Assembly (NCBI GenBank): GCA_037127315.1
Contig: JBBBDQ010001028.1
Span: 992,001-1,056,000, forward strand
Length of the DNA stretch: 64,000 nucleotides
DNA from: Ascarosepion bandense
Taxonomy: Eukaryota > Mollusca > Cephalopoda > Sepiida > Sepiidae
Reading direction: 5' to 3'
The position numbers were made by a program, and so were the translations under genes. Of this stretch, positions 43,905-55,995 are shown one piece after another; within the stretch, counting starts at the first letter, position 1, and every line of letters starts with the position of its first letter. Below the pieces are notes generated by a model, which made no database searches, was not told where the DNA came from, and saw nothing but the letters and a program-made list of their open reading frames with translations.

Positions 43905-44223
43905 TAAAAAAGAAAAAAAAAGAAAAAAGGGAGGTATTAGGATCACCATAAAAAGGGTCAAAAGTTATCTCCCCTTGGACCATTCAAGGGAGTCCGTCCC
44001 CCAGCTAATAGGTGCATGCTGGGAGACGGGAAGAAGGGACTTCCGGTACAAGATAGCTAACATGGCAAGCAGAACTCTTCCAGGCTCTCTATAAACACAC
44101 GGTTAATCAACTGTTCGCGGTACTCATGTTTCTATCATAATAAATTCCCTAGTTATTTCCAATACTTGGTGAGTGTGTCATTTTTCCATAACCGTTTTAA
44201 TTTGTCATGTTAAAAACATAACA
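43905..44223 (+). repeat. Polypurine tract and 3' LTR of the second gypsy
   Basis: A polypurine run ending AAAAAAGGGAGG (to 43934) precedes TATTAGGATCACC. The segment ends AAAACATAACA (44223), the same end as the element at 5.8-12.5 kb. It contains CTCTATAAACAC (TATA-like, about 44087-44098) and AATAAA (44140). A 289-bp LTR (43935-44223) is the best reading. The first bases TA instead of TG suggest one mutation. No 5' LTR exists because the element is truncated. Confidence 0.65.
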
Positions 44224-45311
44224 ATATGTCACCAGTTGCTTGTTGCTGGAACCCAGCATTTGATACCGAGGGAGTGTTGCTGTTGTGCAAAGTTTTGTCA
44301 CTTTAAAAAATGCATCCATCTGTTCGAAAGTCCTGTGGTATCGCACGACCGAGATGAGCAGATGGAGGAAGGGGATGGCGCTCGTTTGAAAAAAACGGAG
44401 AAATCATCATGTATGTATACACACTCATACTCCACGTGTTGAAGTCATTGATTCTGAGAGACACCAATCTAGTATTTGCTAACTCCATTCCGCCACACGC
44501 TTTTGTGTTACTGAATTAGCGGCAGAAAATATCATAATGTCCAGCTTTAGAATAAACTATTTAATTTTGTTCTAATATATCATTATAATAGTTGTACAAA
44601 AATATATTACCTATTCTTAATGATTAAAGTATCCTCTGTGTTAATTATATATCTATATACCTGTCAATTTGAAGATAAAAAAGAAGAGATGCGTTTACTT
44701 TTTATTTTTACTTGATCTTAAGCTTCGTCATAATATTTCTGAGCTGTTGTCAACATTGACAGAGCATGGGGTGAAGGATCCGGCACTAAGACATTTGCAG
44801 CCCTGGATAATTGCGTATCTCAGATAATTTTCTGAAGCCTTTAAAAGCAATTAGCATAATTTTTTTTTAAAGTATAGATAGTAATCACAATTTTTTTTAA
44901 AAAGAATAAAAGAAATAAAATATAAATTACAAGTTGATTTTGTTATAAAAGCAATGACAGATTTGCAGTCTTCGAAAAAATATTTAAAAAATTAAAAATT
45001 ATTGTACTTCCACAAATGAATAAAAAGTTATGACTGTTGTAAGCTATCTCTTTTAAGAAATTTATCTTATTTTCAGAGGTATACTTAACTAATAGAGCCA
45101 TGATTTTCTTATTTGGACTTTTATTTTTTATAACAGTGTTGTTATGTTAACTATCTTTTTGCATTTATAAAATAATTAAAAGTTGGTTTGCAATTAGTAT
45201 TTGTTAACAGATATAGTGACTTCAAAAAATTATCAGAAGTACACAAGTACCAGGGATGTATTTGTCTAGGGACGCAAATTTTCTGGTAAGAAACTGTCCA
45301 TCCACCGAAGA
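44224..45311. other. No gene recognised
   Basis: AT-rich with scattered A and T runs. The open frame at 44173-44442 includes LTR sequence and has no domain. Confidence 0.6.
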
Positions 45312-45960
45312 ATCCACTTATGATCGGACAGCGCTGGTTTCTAAAGTTCTGCAGTGTTGATACGAGTCTTGAAGATGGTGGTAGAGGATATCCATCTACA
45401 GTTGACAATCAACATCTGAAAACATTAGTCGAACAAAACCCAGGTTCACAGATATGTGTCAGCATTTCAACAATAATCAGACAATATGATAAGCAACTCG
45501 ATAAATGTGTTGCGCATGAACTCATTGAAAGTCAGTGTTCGTCGTTTTGAAGTGTGGTCGATGTTGCATTTGCAAAATTCGAATGAGCCATTTCTTGATC
45601 GAATAGTAACTTGTGATGAGAAATGATTCCTTTGATGATATCCATTATAGCTTTCTGGAATTTAGCCAGAGCACAACTGCCGAAGTTTACTGCCAGCAAT
45701 TGGATGAAATGCACATCCATTTAAGTAAAATGCAACTGGCACTGGTTACATTAGGTGGTTCAATTCTGCTTCGTGACAATGCTCCGTTACATGTTGCCAA
45801 GATGGCACCGCAGGAATTCCTGGAATACGAGACAATGCTGCATACACCATATTTCCCTGATCTCTCACCTCCTGAATGCTACTTTTTCAATCTTGTGAAA
45901 TTTTAAGCCAAAAGACATCCCTTTGCAAAAAAGTTGACGAATCTTAATTCAAATATTTCT
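45312..45960 (+). pseudogene. Mariner transposase relic
   Basis: Plus-strand frames: MIGQRWFLKFCSVDTSLEDG, GYPSTVDNQHLKTLVEQNPG (helix-turn-helix region), then FLDRIVTCDEK (first catalytic Asp, about 45590-45625), HYSFLEF...TTAEVYCQQLDEMH, LGGSILLRDNAPLHVAKMAP (second Asp) and YFPDLSPPECYFFNLVKF. Mariners usually have SPTDYHFF here, so the third catalytic Asp is replaced by Glu. About 35 residues after CDEK are deleted, and at least three frame changes occur. Inverted repeats were not found. Confidence 0.8.
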
Positions 45961-46319
45961 TAACGTCTAAACCTTTATCGTAATAGCATAAATAACATAG
46001 TTTGAATACATTAATGATTAATGCAGTAATAAAAGTTGATCCTAAAAATGTAAGCTTGAACATTGTTTCGTTCATAGAAAAGAAATCTCTTTTTTCCAGA
46101 TTTAGACTGTCATCGTGAATGAAGAAATTCAAGAAGAAATTGAATAAAAAAAAAAAACTCTCATATTCTCAGTAAAATATTTGGAATAAAGTAAAACTGA
46201 GTTGTGCTTATGTCGCTTATATTTCAGGTCGTTCTACGACTGCTACTCTGCTACACTTTTCGGCATAACGCATGACGCTTGTATATTTGATATGAAACTG
46301 AAATTAAAATAAAATTTAA

Positions 46320-48403
46320 AAAATGGAACGTGTAAAATGCTACTACTGTGGAAATCCAGGACTTAAAAAAATTTCTTACAAAATAAAAACTAATTGGAAT
46401 CACAAAGAAGATGGTGTAACATTTATGAAGATGAAACTCGTGACACGAAATCTTACAGGAAGAAATATTTTTAGCAAAAGTATTGATTCACTCGAAGGAA
46501 AAGAATTCTTACTAAGTACTTCCCAAATGCTAATAATTTTTAATGAAATTAATTGCTGCGACTTGTTAGTTGGCTAGATAAAAATTTTGATTCATCAAAA
46601 TATTTTATCGAATGAGTTGATGGAAGCTGTTCAAACGATGTAGTTCCTGCTAAAGAAAATGTCGTAAAAATAATTTTACTGTACACTTCTTATATATTTT
46701 ATTCCTTAAACAAAATATATTCACAGTTCAAGATACTAGAGGAAATAGAGTTTCAATTCATTTATCATCACATTTCGCTAAACTGATGTTTCCTAATGGC
46801 AATAGGTTTAATAATGAAAAAAATTATTTTCTTAATGGCGTCAAAATAAAAAAAAAATAATACCTTTTTTGAATGTGTGTCATTAAGTTTTGGAACATTA
46901 AGAGACATTTAAAAATTAAAACTTGTTATTAACGGTATGGAAATAATCAATAAAAAAAATTTAATTGAGAATGTATCAAGAGGAAATGCGCAATAAAACA
47001 AAAAGAAAAACAAATCTTATAAAAGAGTAAATCGACAACTGTATCCTAAGTTATCCGATCCGATTAAATCAAGTTCTGTATATGACTCAATATACGTCAT
47101 AATATAAGTCGATGATGCCAAGACACCTTATTGTTTCATTATTTAAGATAAAATCCAGGCAGTATATGTTACCAAAAGATTTTGAATTGAAATGGTAACC
47201 TAGGGTTCAATTAAAAGACTGAAAAAAATTAATGCAACGGAATATATTAACTCTAAATTTAACAACATTTTTTATAAGAAATAAAATTAAACAAAAAATT
47301 CAGTGCTCCAAAATGATACAAGTGGAAACACCATGGAGATATAACAAAATGTTTATTAATACATGCCAAATTACACAAAACGTTATGGAACTATGCAGCG
47401 AAATATTCAGTATACACAAGAAATAGATGTTTTAATCCAAGAACAAAAAACTTCTTTTGAAATATGTTCATCCGAAAAAACTGGGATAAACAACATACAC
47501 GCATTTGGCTCGACATGTTTTGTTTATATATAGAATAAAGAGTAAATACAAGAAATGTATTATTGTTGAATATGAAGTGGGAAATACAACCTCCCAGATA
47601 AAAAAGAAAAGAATGAGGTGGGTATCATTTTGTGAACCTCAACAGAAAAATTGAATATGTGGATGATAGCCTCTTCGATTATTTAAGGATCCAAGCACTT
47701 CTATCAGGAGGAAATAAAAAGGATACTACTGAAAATAAAGAATAACTTGAAGCATCAGATACAAAATTAAAAGTAAACCGAAAGAAGATATTCCCTGGAG
47801 GAAGTCAAATAATCTGAATACAGAAAAGATTATACAGATTCTGATCTCATACAGCAAACTACATACAGCTATAGTTTATTTCTAAAGAATGAGAGACATT
47901 TCTAAAACATATCAAGGAGCTATGAGATCTACTGAAGCTAATAAGTAAGACACAGAAATGATTAGTGAAATAAGTGCAGTAAAAAAATGAAACTTCTCTT
48001 CCTAAAGATAGGAAAATTACTGGAAGTAGATGGGTTTATGCAATGAAATAAAAGCCAAACAATAAATAAATACCTTGAGGCTAAATATGTAAAGAATATT
48101 CCCAAACTTTAAACAATAAAGAGACATTTCTCCAACAGTAACATCGATAAAAATACTAATGTAATTGCACAGGTTAATTTAATTGTACACCAAATGGTCT
48201 TTAAAACAACCAGTCTTAACAATGAGATCGATTGTGAAATGTTGAAGAAACTAAAGGTGAAAAAGGTGAAAACTTTGCTTGGAAGCTAAAGAAGCGTTTA
48301 TATAGATTAAAAGAAAGAAGAAAAAACTTGAATACTTTCCTCTATAAATTTTTATCAGACCAAAACTTTGAACAATCAACAAATGTTCACAAACATTTCA
48401 AAT
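46320..48403 (+). pseudogene. Ty1/copia-type retrotransposon relic
   Basis: Ordered traces in shifting plus-strand frames: CYYCGNPGLKKISYK (46335-46380), a zinc knuckle with His and last Cys lost; INATEYINSKFNNIF at about 47228-47275 (the TDNGTEY...F block of copia integrase); KLHKTLWNYAAKYSVYTRNR and CFNPRTKN at about 47369-47445 (W..A...A.Y..NR.P); INNIHAFGSTCFVYI-like text at 47487-47533; LPKDRKITGSRWVYAMK at about 47998-48050 (copia RT start); FAWKLKKRLYRLKERRKNLN at about 48270-48335 (V..L.K.LYGLKQ.PR.W). Stops are frequent and the YVDD box is not seen. The integrase-before-RT order is diagnostic of copia. No LTRs were recognised. Confidence 0.72.
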
Positions 48404-48443
48404 TATTATTATTATTATTATTAATAATAATAATAATAATAAT
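48404..48443. repeat. Palindromic (ATT)n(AAT)n tract
   Basis: ATT repeats turn into AAT repeats, forming a perfect AT-only inverted repeat of about 40 bp. A T run of about 28 bases follows at 48559-48586. Confidence 0.95.
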
Positions 48444-48557
48444 TTTTGTTTTTATGAAATTCTGTTTTATTTTAATTAATGTATCTATTTGCTCTTTAAA
48501 TGAACCTAAATAAAATCATCCGTATTATATTTCCTTTAGCTGTCGATATTTCATAAA

Positions 48558-48589
<32 letters not shown>

Positions 48590-48865
48590 ATACTCTAGTA
48601 TTGATGTGTTGTTTCGTTGAGCCGTTGCTAGGCCAAAGTTCTTTTTTTTAACCAGCGTCTTTCTCCTTGAATTCCAATCGCGTATATGTCAGATGTTGCT
48701 TGGCAGCCCATTTAGGAGAAGGAAAACTCCGAACAACAACCCGCAACTCAAGGTGTTAATCGTGCCGAGGAGTGAATGGCTACTGCGTTATGAGGTCACA
48801 AACGATCCCCTACAGGCTTCGGGACCCTGTTTGTAAAAGACCGTTACCCAACGTGCCGGGCAACT

Positions 48866-50188
48866 TTGGGTGGACTTTTGGACCCGTGCGTCACTCGTGG
48901 GAAAAACATGAAAAATACAAATAGAAATAAAAAGTCCAGTATGGCTCTTCCAGTGGATAAACAGGGAGCCCGTCCTTCAGGAGGGAACCTACCTGAGGTC
49001 GAAAAATCTGCCATAGGAACAAACTCCTACACAAAGAATGAATCTTCAGGTCCCCACAACCAGGATAATCCTAACGTTGGTCCTGAAAATTCACCAGCTA
49101 GATCTACAACCGTATATTTAAAGAAAGAAAAAATAAAATGGTCTCGTGAGGAGTACAAAGTCGTTATGACTGCATTTCATGAAGCGTTACTCAAACCTCA
49201 AAAAAACGTGACTCGCCAAACATATGACATTTGGCGTGAAAAAGTTGGTCAAGCAAATAGAAAGTATATTGACGAAAATAAATTAGCCAATGTACGTAGG
49301 TACATTATTCGTAATAACCGACTGACAGAGGCTGAAATCAATGAAATTAAAAGAATTGTAACAAGAAGAGACGAATCAACAAATTATGAAAAGAAACCGG
49401 AATCAGAAATAAAAAGTAATAACATCAAACAAGCCACAGGTCATAATGTAGAAACCGTGAAACACGCAAATCACTGCGAAGATAATGCTGTGAATTTAAA
49501 AGTGCTGGAAAGGTGTGATCTGAGTCAGTTAAAAGACAAAAATAAAACGAGTTCAGAACACATCGAAGATAATTATTTGACGGAAAATAAGAACAATATA
49601 CAGGAAGCCAAGATAGAAATAAAAAACCATCTAAGTCAAATACAAAATATTACAATGGAGGAACGTGAACAGCTCCCAAAATTACTACCAACAAAACATA
49701 ACCTCCGTACTATTAAACTCTATAATGCAGCACTGAAATCAATACTGGATGAAGACCCTCATACAAATCTTAACGAAATAATATATGCATCAGCAACAGC
49801 AGCAACAAAAAAATTAAATATCAAAATAAAAACAAGGCAGTCTCGTAGACGTGAAGTTCCACCTTGGAAAAGAAAAATAGAAAAAGAAATAGAACAACTT
49901 AGAAGTGAATTATCAATATTGGATGAACTGAGTAGAGGAATAAATGTAAGAACTAGGAAAAGCAGAAGAGCCGTAAAAAAATATAACATCAAGAATGAAA
50001 ATGACGTCTTATCAAATAAAGAAAAAATAAAGCAAAAAATCCAACTGAAGGCTCAAAGAATAAGACGCTATGAAAAAAGAGCAAGATTTTACAGATAAAA
50101 CAAGATTTTTCAGACTGATACAAAGAGATTTTACAGGGAAATAGGTAAAAAAAGAATTGACGTGACAGTACCCCCCCCCCCCCAAAAT
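48866..50188 (+). pseudogene. N-terminal part of the R4-type LINE protein
   Basis: The frame is open from 48866. The first ATG is at 48908 and others follow, so the true start is uncertain. Residues ~90-165 contain WSREEYKVVMTAFHEALLKP, TYDIWREKV and ENKLANVRRYIIRNNRLTEA, a conserved DNA-binding-like region seen at the start of such LINEs (Myb-like by memory). A long Lys/Asn/Glu-rich stretch and ETKTRQSRRREVPPWK-like basic text follow. A TAA at 50096-50098 (Gln codon expected) interrupts the frame, which then continues in phase (TDTKRFYREIGKKRIDVTV) to a C12 run at 50171-50182, where it shifts. No ORF1 separate from pol is indicated. Confidence 0.78.
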
Positions 50189-52611
50189 GGAAGAAGTCAC
50201 ACAGTTCTGGGAAAAGATATGGGCTTGCCCTAAAGAACTTAGCAAGGAAGTACATTGGATTACGCAAGAGATAGAACGAATGAAAAATAAACCCGAACAG
50301 ACATGGTCTGGAATTACAGAAGATGATGTTAAATATGCACTAAAAAAACACACACAATTGGAAATTCCCAGGCATAGATAAAATTCCTAACTTTTGGCTA
50401 TATTATTTAAATGCAGCACATAAAAAACTAGCCAAAGAACTTCAAGAAATGGTTGACGATCCCACTAAAATTCCTGCATGGATGACCAAAGGAATTACAT
50501 TTCTTCTACCCAAGAATGGTGACACAAAAAACCCGAAAAACTACAGACCAATTACATGTCTTCCGACAACATATAAACTATTAACATCTATTTTAACAAA
50601 ACAGACATATTTATTCTTAGAAAGAAATGACATGATACCGCTTGAACAAAAAGGGTGCAAACGTGGCTGTTATGGTTGTAAAGACCAATTGCTGACTAAC
50701 AAAATGATCCTGGAAAACTGCTACAGTACAAAGAAAAATCTTAGTACAGCCTGGATAGACTATCGAAAGGCATTCGATAGTATGCCACATGACTGGATTT
50801 TAAAGACTTTAAATATATACAAGATATCGCCCGTCATCATCAATTTCATCAAACAGTGCATGTCTATATGGAAAACAACCCTTTACCTCAATCATATAAA
50901 TGGAACCTATAAGTCTGATGAAATAAACATCAAAAGAGGTATATTTCAAGGTAATTCTTTATCTCCCTTACTATTCTGCATATCATTAATAGCACTAACC
51001 AGTCAACTTAATAAGACAGAATGTGGTTATAAAATAGGACAAAAGAAAATAAGCCATCTATTTTACATGGATGACTTAAAGTTATATGCTAAGAATGATA
51101 ATGAACTGGAAGGTCTTCTGCAAACTGTAAAATGCTTCAGCGAAGACATTGGAATGAAATTTAATTTGAATAAATGTGCTAAAGCTACAGTTTTACGTGG
51201 ATCAATACAAGAAACATCCTCAATTAGCCTAGACCCTGCTGTAACAATAAAAGAATTGAAACCAGAAGAAGCTTATAAATACCTAGGTGTAAATGAGAGC
51301 GAAAACATTCACCATAAAAAAATGAAAGAAATAGTGCGTAAAGAGTACTATAGAAGGCTACGAATGATATTAAAAACTGAATTAAATTCACAGAACAGAG
51401 TTATGGCCATTAATAGCCTTGCAATCCCAGTTGTCCAATATAGCTTTAACATCTTAAACTGGACTCTAAACGACATCAGGCGAATGAATGCTAAAACAAG
51501 AAAGCTTCTTTCTAAGCATAAGATGCATCATCCAAAGCCTGATGTAGACCGTCTATACATACCCCGTAAAGAAGGTGGAAGAGGTCTTATTCAGCTGGAA
51601 TTGTCATACAAGACAACAACTATTGGCTTACTAACATACATAGAAACAACAAAGGATTGGATGATACAATTAGTAAGGCAACATGAAGAAAGAAAGAAAA
51701 AATATTCAATAATAAAAGAAGGCAGTAAATTCAAACAAGATTTACAGTTAGTAGATTCTGTAGAAAAGCAGAACGGAAGCCAAGAGCCGACTATTGCGGC
51801 AAAGAATATGAAAATGAAAGCCAAAGATAAAGCTCTTGAACAGATGAAACAGCGCTGGCAAGACAAACCTCTGCATGGCCAATATCCAGTACGTGCCAAT
51901 AAATCCAATATTGACAAAGTTAATACTCATCGATGGTTACGTGCATCTGGATTAAAGTCCGAAACTGAAGGCTTTATTCTTGCAGCACAAGACCAAAGTC
52001 TTTTCACGAGAAACTTTCAGGCAAATATTATGCATAATAATATGGATCCAAAATGCAGGTTTTGTGATAAACACCAAGAAACAATAGACCACCTAATCTC
52101 AGGCTGTTCTGTGCTTGCCCCAAATGAATATAAAAATCGCCACGATAGAGTTGGGCAATATTTACATTGGGCAATATGCAAACATTATGGAAAAACTGTA
52201 GGCAAACACTGGTATGAACATCACCCAGCACCGGTTACAGAAATAGAAGATGTAACCATTCTATGGGATTACACCATCTACACAGACAGAGGGATTGAAG
52301 CAAACGGGCCGGACATTATTGTTGGGGGCCAGAAGGAGAAAACTTGTCTGTTAATTGATATGGTTTGTCCAGCGGATTGTAACATAGCAATCGGGGAGTT
52401 TGAGAAACTGTCAAAATATAAAGACCTGGAAATTGAAATAGGAAAAATGTGGAAATTGAAAACAAGAGTTGTGCCAGTGATGGTAGGTGCACTTGGAATG
52501 ATAAAAAATGGAGCAAAACAACACAATGAAAGAATCCCCGGCTTAAGAGATATACAAAAAATTGTCTTATTAAGTACAGCCCACACACTAAGGAAAACTT
52601 TATCTATGTAA
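50187..52611 (+). pseudogene. R4-type LINE RT with CCHC and PD...D endonuclease
   Basis: After the C12 shift: MEEVTQFWEKIWACPKELSK and TWSGITEDDVKYALKK, a second one-base shift at the A/CA run near 50345, then an uninterrupted 720-codon frame from 50449. RT blocks: NPKNYRPITCLPTTYKLLTS, EQKGCKRGCYGCKDQLLTNK, STAWIDYRKAFDSMPHDWIL, IKRGIFQGNSLSPLLFCISL, and the catalytic box FYMDDLKLYAKN. C-terminal: CRFCDKHQETIDHLISGC (C-x2-C-x8-H-x4-C), then the restriction-like endonuclease with GPDIIVGGQKEKTCLLIDMV (PD and D), YKDLEIEIGKMW, VPVMVGALGMIK, ending KTLSM. All recognisable catalytic residues are present in this part, so only the N-terminal breaks prevent a complete protein. Confidence 0.9.
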
Positions 52612-52750
52612 TGCTGGAGATGATAGGGAAGACAGAAAAACATGAAATTGAGCCATAACAACATGCCACTACCTGCCTTAGGTCTCCCCGCAGACTTGGT
52701 TGGTAGTGAGACCAAAGCAGAAATCGAAATATGATGAAAAATGACATAAT

Positions 52751-53239
52751 AATCATATGTGTTGATCACAAATGCATATTCCGTGATAAATATCCAGAAA
52801 CATATTTATGGTCCATTAATTTAATCGAAACAAATCACTATTGCTTTGCCAACGTGTGAAACAGTATATATGGCTTTCTCTTATACAATAGAAGAAAACA
52901 GTTTTCTGAAACAATTTGCCAGCGATATGTAGAGTAATAACGAGGCACCAGTAAATATCGATAACCAAAGGTCAACAGAGTTAGCAGAATTTTCCATCGA
53001 TGATCAGAGATCAAAATACATTGATCTAAAATTATTATATTACATTCAAATTCACAATAGTAATATTCGTTTGTATGTACCGTCAAATAAATTTATATTC
53101 ACAAAACCTTGTAAACATGGCAATAAAGATGAGGACAACAGTATTAACAGTGTAAATAATGTGCACAAAACCTGATATAAAATTTAGGCTGAATAAGTTT
53201 TAAAATTATTAAAGGTTAATATTTAAAAAAAAAAACGAT
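52751..53239. other. No gene recognised
   Basis: AT-rich. A minus-strand open frame at 52838-53086 (82 codons) has no recognisable domain or splice context. Confidence 0.55.
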
Positions 53240-53335
53240 TATTATTATTATTATTATTAGTAGTAGTAGTAGTAGTAGTAATACTGGTACTAGTAGTAGT
53301 ACTAGTAGTAGTAATAGTAGTAGTAGTAGCAGTAG
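53240..53335. repeat. (ATT)n then (AGT)n microsatellite
   Basis: ATT units pass into imperfect AGT/ACT units with some internal inverted symmetry (ACTAGT, about 53288-53310). Confidence 0.95.
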
Positions 53336-53473
53336 AGTGTGAAACAGTTAATTCATATTCACTGTTTTTTGGATATTAAAATAAGTAAATACATTTTCAG
53401 TTTAAGGAGAGGTTTTAAACACAGACTGAATTGTGCTAATGACGCCGCTTATATGTGAGGGAGCTGAACACCT

Positions 53474-53600
53474 CGAAGTGGTGTCATGGTTAGCAAGCAT
53501 GTCTCGCTAAAATCATTACAATTATGTAGTGAGTTCAATCCTTACTGGGTATGCCATACTTTCACTCTTGTGCCACAAATCGTCGGGTGCTCCTTGATGG
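53474..53600 (+). mobile_element. tRNA-like SINE fragment
   Basis: GTGGTGTCATGGTTAGCAAG resembles an A box and GAGTTCAATCCTTACTGG a B box, about 55 bp apart. The 3' part (GTCGGGTGCTCCTTGATGGA) differs from the main SINE. A tRNA pseudogene is the alternative. It lies within a 129-codon open frame that is not a gene. Confidence 0.5.
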
Positions 53601-55140
53601 AGTTTTGCGCCACATCTAAGCTACGCTTAATAAATCATTGCAATTCCGTATTTTTGCGACTGCTACCCATACTTTACAGCATATTACATGACCCTTATAT
53701 ATTAGATGATAATTTGTTGAAATTTGTATTTCTGTTTAATTCCAGAAAACTAACGAAGTGTGATGCATGCATTTATTATCCATCACCATCTGTTAGTTTT
53801 GTTTTAATGCTAAAATATCTGTTAAACTCCTACCAACAATATCCAAGAAAAATGTCTAGGCGAATTTTTAAATAAATGCTTTGATAATTTGTAATATAAA
53901 TTTTCTCAGCATTAACGTGAGATGCCCGGTTCCTTTGAACAGTCTTTCAATGTCGCTAGGTTACTCCTATTCTCTTTTTTAGGAGGTGCTGTCTGACACT
54001 CCAAGCTCCGTGAACGAAGCTCTTTCTCCTCTTTTTTCTAATTTTTATTTTTTACTACGTCCTGCCTAAAGTACACAGCTGAGGAAATACACTCAAATTC
54101 TAGCCCAAGGATCTGTTGGGGGGCGCTTTCTTAATTTAAAAAAAAGATTTTATTTAAATTATAATAATAAAAATGCTTTGAAGTTAAATTACATAGAATT
54201 TGAATAATCTGAAATATTCAGTGTAAATATTTCGATAAAAATCTAGTCAGCAGGGAAGTGAAATTCTGTAACATTGGCGACCGGACTCAAACGGAATACT
54301 CTGGGTGAAAGTTCAAATTTCAGTTGATCTGTTTACTTCAGTTTGTTTGTCTCATCTGTTATGTTGACCTTCCGAAAACGTTAAGCGCCGATTTGGCTTT
54401 GTTAGCAGAAAGCAAACCAATTGGTTGGATTGGTGGGACAGTGGAGGTATATGTTCAGGGAAACACTGTTTATTCTTGTGTCAAAGTAATTTGAAACTTT
54501 GTTATTTTCTTGCGTCAGTTTTGATTATTAACTTTGTTTAAATTTCAATTCTCATCTCAATTTCTGTTTGAAGAAATTTCAAACAGAAAATTCAAACTAG
54601 CAAGGTTTTGCAATGTTGCCCAGGTTCACTTAACATGTCAGCTAATCTTCCACATCTTTAAGCTATATATTTATTTAATTAAATATAGAGGAGAAAAAGT
54701 AGACAAATTAGGTAAGAGCAGTCATTTTAAGTATGTATATTTAACTTGGGTAACTTACAAACAATATGTTCCATCTACTCGAATTAATCGAATTTTAAAT
54801 GTGATCGATAGATAAATTATATAAAATCTATTTCAATAAAGAACAAATTATCAGCTGATATCAGTGCTTCAAACGATCAAAATGTATCAATAAATGCACA
54901 TAGTTATTAAGTTTCCGTTTCTACTCATAAAAATGACAGAAAAATGTCATTTATAATCACATATGGTTATAATGAAATTTATTTAACTTGTATAACTATT
55001 AAAGTATATAATACTTCCAAACTTTTTCTCAAATACACCGATTTTATCGTCAAGATTTACTATGCATAAATTCATTGATTCTTTAATGCAAAGAATCTGT
55101 ACATGTCATCAAATAGGGAACGTAATATAATATTTATATA
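53601..55140. other. No gene recognised; LTR/PBS-like junction at 54271
   Basis: TCTGTAACATTGGCGACCGG at about 54267-54286 looks like an LTR end followed by a primer-binding site (TGGCGACC...), but no second LTR, gag or pol was recognised around it. An AT-rich inverted motif at 54570-54590 (GAAATTTC) is short. The open frame at 54534-54815 is not recognised. Confidence 0.4.
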
Positions 55141-55441
55141 TGTGCGTAGTGGCGCATTAGATATCGGCTCGGAATGAAAAATCTGGGAGCCGAGTTCGAA
55201 TTCCAGTCGAATTCGTTTCATTCACTTACACAAACATACCCTTGAGAAAGGTATTAATCAATCTCTTCTCCCTTTGGCTATGTGTTGAACAGCAGGACAG
55301 AGTGGATTTTATAGCTTTGGTTGAAAACAGATCTACCGCAAAAAGTAATGACAACCTACTGCGGGAAAATCTACTGCATTGTCAGTCATGTCTCGAAAGA
55401 GATATGATCGTCCAAGCGTGTATCACGGATGATAATTAACT
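55141..55441 (+). mobile_element. tRNA-derived SINE, full length, diverged
   Basis: Head TGTGCGTAGTGGCGCATTAG, GGCTCGGAATGAAAAATCTG, B box GAGTTCGAATTCCAGTCGAA, body CCTTGAGAAAGGTATTAATC, and tail GTGTATCACGGATGATAATT. More diverged than the copies at 13.0 and 17.7 kb. The 65-codon open frame over its 3' half is not a gene. Confidence 0.88.
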
Positions 55442-55902
55442 GATTTATGTTTAATACATATAACAATTTTCAATGCATATTAAATACTTTGTTAATATTA
55501 AAGAAATTCATTACGATTATTAATTGTTAAATAGATGAGCTATTACCTGAAGCTGTTAGTATTTGTCTTTTTTTTCTATAAAAATCTATTTAATTGATTT
55601 ATATCCAGTACTCAAATTGAAAAGGCATGTTTTGCAATTTCTAGAGATAGGTATAATCTCTCGATGAGATAATACTTATTCTTTGTAACTTTTATTTTCT
55701 GTGACTCTAATAACTGTTTATCGAATTTTCTGTAATGTTGAGTGTTATATTTACAGTTTAATTTTCTATATAGTCTTGAACAACCAAGATATTTGAGATT
55801 TTATCCTTGAGCTGTCTTATTGATACTGTGAACCGTGAATAATCTTGGCCTGCTCTAATCAATTACATGATGACATAGAATAACTAATTAGAAACATTTT
55901 CG

Positions 55903-55995
<93 letters not shown>

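Larger units (their letters stand above)
48600..52750 (+). mobile_element. LINE with restriction-like endonuclease, R2/R4 type
   Basis: A 5' untranslated part (from about 48600, including AGGAGAAGGAAAACTCCGAA), one long protein frame broken in three places (about 48866-52611), and a 3' untranslated part with TGCCTTAGGTCTCCCCGCAG ending near 52740 (GAAATATGATGAAAAATGAC). The polymerase precedes a CCHC motif and a PD...D endonuclease, the layout of R2, R4/Dong and NeSL elements. Its exact ends and target duplication could not be fixed. TAA-type repeats lie upstream (48404-48443), but a link to Dong-like TAA targeting is unproven. Confidence 0.85.

Noticed and set aside
44173..44442. Donor-like TTG|GTGAGTG near 44169 as a host exon
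   Set aside because: It lies in the U5 end of the gypsy LTR and is not preceded by an open exon.
49759..52769. Minus-strand open frames across the R4-type LINE
   Set aside because: Antisense shadows of the long plus-strand frames.
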